64,000 nt of DNA from NCBI RefSeq assembly GCF_035999195.1, contig NZ_DASYGY010000004.1:1-64000 (forward strand), read 5' to 3'. The notes under the pieces are model-generated. The model saw nothing but the letters and a program-made list of their open reading frames with translations. It was not told where the DNA came from and did no database searches. The translations under genes and the position numbers were made by a program. Source of the stretch: Pseudoxanthomonas sp. GTDB lineage: Bacteria; Pseudomonadota; Gammaproteobacteria; Xanthomonadales; Xanthomonadaceae. This document shows positions 58,486 to 64,000 of this stretch, one piece after another (positions within the stretch are counted from its first letter, which is position 1; each line of letters begins with the position of its first letter).

Positions 58486-59331
58486 ATGCGCATGTGGATG
58501 GCTCTCGGGTTGCTGCTGGTGTCGACGTGGGTGCAGGCGGGCGGTGTGGGCGCCGTGCGCAAGCAGGTCGAAATGAGCATGCTGGTGAAGGGTGAGATCA
58601 GCGTGGACGCGTCGGGAAAGGTCGTCGACCTGCGCATCGACCGGCCGGAACAGCTGCCGGCGGGCGTGGTGTCCTTCGTGCAGGCGCAGGTGCCCACCTG
58701 GGCCTTCGAGCCGGTCACCGTCGACGGCAGCGCCGTGGGCGTGCGCAACCGCATGCGCCTGCTGGCGGTCGCCAAGAAGGACGACGCCGGCGGCTACGAA
58801 CTGCGCCTGCAGGCGGTCAGCTTCCATCCGCTCGAACGGAATGCCGGCTTCGACGTCGTCAAGGACAGCATGCCGCCGCCGCGCTATCCCGTATCGCTCG
58901 CACGGGCCGGCGCCTCCGGCAGTGTCTTCCTGCTGTTGCGGGTGGGTCGCGACGGCAAAGTGCAGGAGGCGTTCGCCGAGCAGGTCAACCTGCGTTCGCT
59001 GGCCACCGAGAACGTGATGCAGAAGGTGCGCGACGGGTTCGCGCAGTCGGCGGTGAGCGCGGCACGGCGCTGGACGTTCACGCCGCCGACGCAGGGTCCG
59101 CTGGCCTCGGCCGACTACTGGACCGTGCGCACGACCGTGGACTATCTGCTCGACCTGGACACCTTCCAGTACGGCAAGTGGGTGGCCTATGTGCCCGGCC
59201 CGCGGCAGACCGCCGACTGGGTCGACCAGGAGCTGGCGAAGCAATCGCCCGAGACGCTGGTGGGTGGCGAAACCTACGCGCTGACGGAAGGGGAGCTCCG
59301 CCTGCTGACGCCGCTCGGCAGCGGTTCGTGA
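58486..59331 (+). CDS. TonB C-terminal domain-like exported protein
   Basis: 281 residues. A signal peptide (MALGLLLVSTWVQA) is followed by two TonB-C-like segments: the first around residues 30-95 (VKGEISVDASGKVVDLRIDRP and WAFEPVTVDGSAVG) and the second around 125-225 (PPRYPVSLARAGASGSVFLLLRVGRDGKVQ and AARRWTFTPPT). It lacks the N-terminal membrane anchor and proline-rich spacer of true TonB, so it cannot span the periplasm and is probably not an energy transducer. AAGGAGAAGG precedes the ATG at 58486. It is convergent with rho. Confidence 0.8.
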   Translation: MRMWMALGLLLVSTWVQAGGVGAVRKQVEMSMLVKGEISVDASGKVVDLRIDRPEQLPAGVVSFVQAQVPTWAFEPVTVDGSAVGVRNRMRLLAVAKKDDAGGYELRLQAVSFHPLERNAGFDVVKDSMPPPRYPVSLARAGASGSVFLLLRVGRDGKVQEAFAEQVNLRSLATENVMQKVRDGFAQSAVSAARRWTFTPPTQGPLASADYWTVRTTVDYLLDLDTFQYGKWVAYVPGPRQTADWVDQELAKQSPETLVGGETYALTEGELRLLTPLGSGS

Positions 59332-59357
59332 CCGCGCCCGGCATATCCCCGGAAAGC

Positions 59358-59386
59358 AAAACGCCCCGCGATGCGGGGCGTTCTTT
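59358..59386. terminator. bidirectional intrinsic terminator between convergent genes
   Basis: Stem AAACGCCCCGC / GCGGGGCGTTCTT with a 3-nt loop between the TonB-C-like gene and rho. A/T tracts on both sides fit termination in both directions. Confidence 0.85.
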
Positions 59387-59403
59387 ACTGTTCCGCTTGC
59401 GGA

Positions 59404-61113
59404 TCAGCGCTTCATCGAGCTGAAGAACTCGTCGTTGGACTTGGTGTTCTTCATCTTGTCCAGCAGGAACTCCATCGCCGCGATCTCGTCCATCGGATGC
59501 AGCAGCTTGCGCAGGATCCAGATCTTCTGCAGCAGCTCCGGCTCGATCAGCAGGTCCTCGCGGCGCGTGCCCGAACGGTTGATGTCGATGGCCGGGTAGA
59601 CGCGCTTCTCGGTGATGCGGCGGTTGAGGTGCACTTCGCTGTTGCCGGTGCCCTTGAACTCTTCGTAGATCACCTCGTCCATCTTGCTGCCGGTCTCGAC
59701 CAGCGCGGTGGCGATGATGGTCAGCGAGCCGCCTTCCTCGACGTTGCGCGCGGCGCCGAAGAAGCGCTTCGGGCGGTGCAGGGCGTTGGCGTCCACGCCG
59801 CCGGTCAGCACCTTGCCGGAGCTGGGCACGACGTTGTTGTAGGCGCGGGCCAGGCGGGTGATCGAGTCCAGCATGATCACCACGTCCTTCTTGTGCTCGA
59901 CCAGGCGCTTGGCGCGCTCGATCACCATTTCGGCGACCTGCACGTGGCGCGCGGCGGGTTCGTCGAACGTCGAGCTGACCACTTCGCCGCGCACGGTGCG
60001 CTGCATTTCGGTCACTTCTTCCGGACGCTCGTCCACCAGCAGCACGATCAGGTGCACGTCCGGGTGGTTGGTCGTGATGGCGGTGGCGATCTGCTGCATC
60101 ATGATCGTCTTGCCCGCCTTGGGCGGCGACACGATCAGCGCGCGCTGGCCCTTGCCCTGCGGCGCCATCAGGTCGAGGATGCGGCCGGCGATGTCTTCCG
60201 ACGACCCGTTGCCGCGCTCCAGGGTGAAACGACGGCGCGGGAACAGCGGCGTCAGGTTCTCGAACAGCACCTTGTTCTTCGACGCTTCCAGCGGCTCGCC
60301 GTTGATGGTGTCGATGGTCGACAGCGCGAAGTAGCGCTCGCCGTCCTTCGGCCAGCGGATGCGGCCGGCCAGGTGGTCGCCGGTGCGCAGGTTGAAGCGG
60401 CGGATCTGGCTGGGGCTGATGTAGACATCGTCCGGACCGGCCAGGTAGCTGGCCTCGGCCGCGCGCAGGAAGCCGAAGCCGTCCGGCAGGATTTCCAGCA
60501 CGCCGTCGGCGGCGACGCCCTCACCGTGGCGGGTCAGCACCTTCAGCAGCGCGAAGATCACGTCCTGCTTGCGCGCGCGGGCCACGCCTTCCTGGATGTT
60601 CAGCTGCTCAGCGATGTCCAGCAGCCTGGGCGCGGGCATGCGCTTGAGGTCGCCCAGCGAATACTGGGGGAAGCCCTCCGGCACGTTCGGCATCGCGCGC
60701 GGCACGAACTGCTCCTGGCCGCCGCCGTTGCCGTCCTGCGGCATGCCGTCGTTGCCCTGGCGGTCGCGGTTGCGCTCGCGGCGGTTGCGGAAGCGGTCGC
60801 GGCGGTTGTTGTTGAAGCGGTTGCCGTCGCGCTGGTCGTTGCCGCGGTCGCCGCCGTCCTGTTGGCCGCCCTGTCCCTGCGGGGCCGGGGAGGATTCGCC
60901 ACCGCCCTCGTGGGACGGCGCGGGGGGAGCGGAAGGCGCGGACTGGGCCGGGGCGCGTTCGGCCGAGACGGGCGGCAGCGGGAGCTGCGGCGCCATCTCG
61001 GGCGCACGCTCGGCCGGCGCTGCGGCGGTGTCGGCGGTGGGCGTCTTGGGGGCGCGGGGCTTGCGCACGCGCTTCTCGGCGGGAGCGCCGGTTTCGTTGC
61101 TGCTGTCGGACAA
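59404..61113 (-). CDS. rho: transcription termination factor Rho
   Basis: 569 residues. Rho N-terminal helix bundle near 140-175 (YSLGDLKRMPAPRLLDIAEQLN), cold-shock RNA-binding domain near 200-260 (ILPDGFGFLR), and a RecA-type ATPase with Walker A PPKAGKTIMM near 331 and VIMLDSITRLARAYN. A long low-complexity stretch precedes them (about 10-135), rich in Pro/Ala, then Arg/Asn/Gly/Gln, and adds some 130 residues to the E. coli form. I chose TTG at 61113, preceded by GAGGA; an ATG 40 codons upstream is less likely. Confidence 0.95.
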   Translation of the reverse strand: MSDSSNETGAPAEKRVRKPRAPKTPTADTAAAPAERAPEMAPQLPLPPVSAERAPAQSAPSAPPAPSHEGGGESSPAPQGQGGQQDGGDRGNDQRDGNRFNNNRRDRFRNRRERNRDRQGNDGMPQDGNGGGQEQFVPRAMPNVPEGFPQYSLGDLKRMPAPRLLDIAEQLNIQEGVARARKQDVIFALLKVLTRHGEGVAADGVLEILPDGFGFLRAAEASYLAGPDDVYISPSQIRRFNLRTGDHLAGRIRWPKDGERYFALSTIDTINGEPLEASKNKVLFENLTPLFPRRRFTLERGNGSSEDIAGRILDLMAPQGKGQRALIVSPPKAGKTIMMQQIATAITTNHPDVHLIVLLVDERPEEVTEMQRTVRGEVVSSTFDEPAARHVQVAEMVIERAKRLVEHKKDVVIMLDSITRLARAYNNVVPSSGKVLTGGVDANALHRPKRFFGAARNVEEGGSLTIIATALVETGSKMDEVIYEEFKGTGNSEVHLNRRITEKRVYPAIDINRSGTRREDLLIEPELLQKIWILRKLLHPMDEIAAMEFLLDKMKNTKSNDEFFSSMKR

Positions 61114-61322
61114 GTTGCGAATCCTCGCTAGGTGGCGAGCGCCGGCGTTGCGGCGGCGGGGTGAAGTGAAGAGTGGGTATTCAGATGGGTGCGGCGCATC
61201 CCCTGCGCCGGATTTCGGAGCCGACACTATCACCGGCTCCGGGGTAGCGGCAAGCTGCCGGCCTGCCGCGGTTCAAGCGGATTCAGGCTGCGCGCCCGCC
61301 TCGGCGGCGCGCAGCGGGCGGA

Positions 61323-61664
61323 TCAGGCGGCCTGGGTCCCCAGGGCCTTGTCGATCATCTGGGTCAGCTGGCCCTTGCCGACGGCGCCGATCTGGGTGGC
61401 CTGGATCTGGCCGTCCTTGAACAGCAGCAGCATCGGGATGGAACGCACGTGGTACTTGATGGCGGTGGCGCGGTTCTCGTCCACGTTCACCTTGGCGACC
61501 TTCAGCTTGCCGCCGTAGGTCTCGGCCAGTTCGTCCAGGACCGGCGAAATCATCTTGCACGGGCCGCACCATTCGGCCCAGAAGTCCACCAGCACCGGCT
61601 CGCCGGACTGCAGTACGGCAGCGTCGAAATCGGCATCGCCGACGTGGGTCACTTTGTCGCTCAC
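61323..61664 (-). CDS. trxA: thioredoxin
   Basis: 113 residues, the thioredoxin fold with the active site WAEWCGPCKM near residue 33, the cis-Pro in VRSIPMLLLFKDG, and a C-terminal helix. It reduces disulfides of cytoplasmic enzymes. The start is GTG at 61664 behind GGAGATCCCC; the longer frame upstream has no thioredoxin homology. It precedes rho on the same strand and diverges from rhlB, the same rhlB-trxA-rho order as in E. coli. Confidence 0.96.
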   Translation of the reverse strand: MSDKVTHVGDADFDAAVLQSGEPVLVDFWAEWCGPCKMISPVLDELAETYGGKLKVAKVNVDENRATAIKYHVRSIPMLLLFKDGQIQATQIGAVGKGQLTQMIDKALGTQAA

Positions 61665-61890
61665 GGGGATCTCCTGCGGGGTCCGCGGACGGGCGCGGAC
61701 GGGTTCGGGCCGGGACGGCCACCACGATTGGGGTAAACTGGGGCGTTCCGCGACCTTTATCAAGGGTTTCCAGGTGGTCGCGCAACCCGGCACAGGGGGC
61801 GCAGTGTGCGACGCCGGTCAGGCCGTTGCAAGCACACCCACCGCATTCATACGAGACGCGCGCGGAACACAGCGACGCAAAGAAGAAGGC

Positions 61891-63585
61891 ATGAGCGACA
61901 AACCGTTAACCGATATCACGTTCTCCTCGTTCGACCTGCATCCGGCGCTGCTCGCCGGCCTGGAAGGCGCAGGTTTCTCCCGTTGCACGCCGATCCAGGC
62001 GATGACGCTGCCGGTGGCCCTGAAGGGCGGCGACGTCGCCGGCCAGGCGCAGACCGGCACCGGCAAGACGCTGGCCTTCCTGGTCGCGGTGATGAACCGC
62101 CTGTTGACCCGCCCGGCGCTGGCCGACCGCAAGCCGGAGGATCCGCGCGCGCTGATCCTGGCGCCGACCCGCGAACTGGCCATCCAGATCCACAAGGACG
62201 CGGTGAAGTTCGGCGCCGACCTCGGCCTGCGCTTCGCGCTGGTGTACGGCGGCGTGGACTACGACAAGCAGCGTGAACTGCTGCAGCAGGGCGTGGACGT
62301 CATCATCGCCACGCCGGGCCGCCTGATCGACTACGTCAAGCAGCACAAGGTGGTCAGCCTGCACGCCTGCGAGATGTGCGTGCTGGACGAAGCCGACCGC
62401 ATGTTCGACCTCGGCTTCATCAAGGACATCCGCTTCCTGCTGCGCCGCATGCCCGAGCGCACCACGCGGCAGACGCTGCTGTTCTCGGCCACGCTGTCGC
62501 ACCGCGTGCTGGAACTGGCGTACGAACACATGAACGAGCCGGAGAAGCTCGTCGTCGAGACCGAGTTCATCACCGCGGCCAAGGTGCGGCAGAAGCTGTA
62601 CTACCCGGCCGACGAAGAGAAGATCCCGCTGCTGATCGGCCTGCTGTCGCGCAGCGAAGGCGCGCGCACGATGGTGTTCGTCAACACCAAGGCGTTCGTC
62701 GAGCGCGTGGCGCGCGCGCTGGAGCGGGCCGGCTACCGCGTGGGCGTGCTGTCCGGCGATGTGCCGCAGAAGAAGCGCGAGTCCTTGCTGAAGAAGTTCC
62801 AGGCCGGCCAGCTGGAACTGCTGGTGGCGACCGACGTGGCCGCGCGTGGCCTGCACATCGACGGCGTGTCGCACGTGTTCAACTTCGACCTGCCGTTCGA
62901 TGCCGAGGACTACGTGCACCGCATCGGCCGTACCGCGCGCCTGGGCGCCGAGGGCGACGCGATCAGCTTCGCCTGCGAGCGCTATGCGATGTCGCTGCCG
63001 GACATCGAGGCCTACATCGAGCAGAAGATCCCGTCCGAGCCGGTCACTGCCGAACTGCTGACGGCGCTGCCGCGTCCTGAGCGTCCCAAGCCGGCCGCCG
63101 GCGAGGGCGACGGCGAAGAGGAGAGCGTCAGCCAGATCTTCCGCGAAGCGCGCGAGCAGAAGGCCGCCGACGAGGAGCGTCGTGGCGGTGGTCGCAAGCC
63201 GGGTGGCTCCGGCGGCGCGGGTCGCCGCGAGGGTGCTGGCCGCCGCGAGGGCGGTCGTCGCGAAGGCCCGCGTTCGGCCGACGGCAAGCCGCGTCCGCCG
63301 CGCGCGCCGCGTCCGGAAGGCGAAGCGGCCAGGCCGCAGGTAACGCGCCCGACGAACGAAGAAGTCCGTGCCGACGCGGTCGCGTTGCCGGAAGGCGAAC
63401 GCAAGCCGCCGCGCAAGCGTCGTCGCCGTCGCCACGGCAAGCCGATCGAAGGCGCGGAGGCGGCGATCGCGAATGCGGCACCGGCCGCCGCCAAGCCGGC
63501 ACCCGCGCCGACGCCGGCCGACGACAATACGGGCTTCCTGACCCGACTGGGTCGCAAGATCCGCTCGCTGGTGTCGGGCGGCTGA
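61891..63585 (+). CDS. rhlB: ATP-dependent RNA helicase RhlB (DEAD box)
   Basis: 564 residues. DEAD-box motifs in order: Q motif FSRCTPIQ, Walker A AQTGTGKT near 55, PTRELAIQ, DEAD as VLDEADRMFD near 166, SAT in FSATLSHR near 198, and HRIGRTARLG near 345. The C-terminus (about 395-564) is a long basic Arg/Gly/Pro-rich tail that probably binds RNA and is typical of Xanthomonadaceae RhlB. It is part of the RNA degradosome in enterobacteria. Start ATG at 61891, behind AGAAGAAGG; frames further upstream are antisense to trxA. Confidence 0.95.
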   Translation: MSDKPLTDITFSSFDLHPALLAGLEGAGFSRCTPIQAMTLPVALKGGDVAGQAQTGTGKTLAFLVAVMNRLLTRPALADRKPEDPRALILAPTRELAIQIHKDAVKFGADLGLRFALVYGGVDYDKQRELLQQGVDVIIATPGRLIDYVKQHKVVSLHACEMCVLDEADRMFDLGFIKDIRFLLRRMPERTTRQTLLFSATLSHRVLELAYEHMNEPEKLVVETEFITAAKVRQKLYYPADEEKIPLLIGLLSRSEGARTMVFVNTKAFVERVARALERAGYRVGVLSGDVPQKKRESLLKKFQAGQLELLVATDVAARGLHIDGVSHVFNFDLPFDAEDYVHRIGRTARLGAEGDAISFACERYAMSLPDIEAYIEQKIPSEPVTAELLTALPRPERPKPAAGEGDGEEESVSQIFREAREQKAADEERRGGGRKPGGSGGAGRREGAGRREGGRREGPRSADGKPRPPRAPRPEGEAARPQVTRPTNEEVRADAVALPEGERKPPRKRRRRRHGKPIEGAEAAIANAAPAAAKPAPAPTPADDNTGFLTRLGRKIRSLVSGG

Positions 63586-63610
63586 TCCGGGCTGCCATGC
63601 CTCCGCGAAG

Positions 63611-63637
63611 AAGCCGGGCATGTCCCGGCTTTTTCTT
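63611..63637 (+). terminator. intrinsic terminator after rhlB
   Basis: Stem AAGCCGGG / CCCGGCTT with a short loop, then TTTTTC. It separates rhlB from ftsE. Confidence 0.85.
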
Positions 63638-63685
63638 TGCGGCGAGCATGACCGCGTCTCGCGCGCTCCGGCATAATCGACGCAC

Positions 63686-64000
63686 ATGAGCGTCCTCCGA
63701 TTCGAAAACGTCAGCAAGCAGTACCCCGGCGGCCACGCGGCGCTGGAGGACGTCAGCTTCGAGGTGGCCGAGGGCGAGATGCTGTTCGTCACCGGGCATT
63801 CCGGTGCCGGCAAGAGCACGCTGCTGAAGCTGATCCACCTGAGCGAGCGGCCCAGCCGCGGCGCGGTGGTGTTCGGCGGCAGGAATCTGCTGAAGGTGCG
63901 CGGCGGTCGCATCCCGCTGCATCGTCGCGAGGTGGGCGCGGTCTATCAGGACCATCGCCTGCTGACCGACCGCACGGTGATGGAAAACGTCTCGCTGCCG
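63686..64000 (+). CDS. ftsE: cell division ATP-binding protein FtsE (5' part)
   Basis: The first 105 residues are visible; the window ends inside the gene. The start MSVLRFENVSKQYPGGHAAL, Walker A GHSGAGKSTLLKL, and VYQDHRLLTDRTVMENV (Q-loop) are typical of FtsE, the ABC ATPase that partners with FtsX to regulate septal peptidoglycan hydrolysis. Its partner ftsX would be expected beyond the window end. Confidence 0.95.
   Translation, partial: MSVLRFENVSKQYPGGHAALEDVSFEVAEGEMLFVTGHSGAGKSTLLKLIHLSERPSRGAVVFGGRNLLKVRGGRIPLHRREVGAVYQDHRLLTDRTVMENVSLP

Noticed and set aside
1..64000. tRNA or rRNA genes
   Set aside because: No recognisable T-loop/anticodon arrangement or rRNA segment was found on reading; a covariance search would settle it.

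Overview
The window is high-GC (roughly two thirds G+C) chromosomal DNA from a gammaproteobacterium of the family Xanthomonadaceae, most likely Pseudoxanthomonas or a close relative. The grounds are the gene content and synteny (a XanB2-type chorismatase, a polA / C-rich sRNA / DUF421 locus like sX13 of Xanthomonas, PPTase-rsmG-parA-parB, rhlB-trxA-rho), TTG/GTG starts, and interspersed repeats of types common in this family. The genus is an inference. No tRNA, rRNA, phage, insertion sequence or CRISPR array was seen.

Region 1 (1-1.85 kb) is a small array of integron gene cassettes on the minus strand: four 60-bp attC sites of the aadA type separating four cassettes. No integrase gene lies beside it in the window, so it looks like an orphan cassette cluster. 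Its genes are small and unknown, two of them membrane proteins, and the coding GC is visibly lower than in the flanks.

Region 2 (1.87-18.5 kb) is core genome, mostly on the minus strand: a hybrid histidine kinase with a sodium/solute-symporter-like sensor, an FAD/NAD(P)-binding protein, cardiolipin synthase, ribosomal proteins L33 and L28, a DUF885 metallohydrolase-like protein, the PPTase-rsmG-parA-parB chromosome segregation cluster, a GlsB-type membrane protein, an exonuclease III homologue and a DHA2 multidrug transporter. Intergenic spaces hold several repeat families, including a 258-bp exact-period tandem repeat.

Region 3 (18.5-28.5 kb) has coniferyl-aldehyde-type dehydrogenase, gamma carbonic anhydrase, VOC and Cys-cluster proteins, then a tightly overlapping plus-strand operon RDD / SpoIIM-like / DUF4129 / DUF4350 / MoxR / DUF58. 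This is a MoxR-type AAA+ system with membrane partners, function not established. A REP-like pair is inserted before its last gene.

Region 4 (28.5-46.9 kb) contains hemB, a GNAT and aroE, xanB2, lipoprotein and transglutaminase-like genes, an S9 dipeptidyl peptidase, GST, YqhA, uvrD, a universal stress protein behind an FNR/Anr-like class II promoter, polA, and a C-rich small RNA that I identify as an sX13 homologue, followed by a DUF421 gene.

Region 5 (46.9-64 kb) has hemF, a second S9 peptidase, ycgL, a large membrane-anchored ankyrin protein convergent with a CPA2/Kef antiporter, a secreted DUF11-type protein, a TonB-C-like protein, rho, trxA, rhlB, and the start of ftsE, which is cut by the window end.
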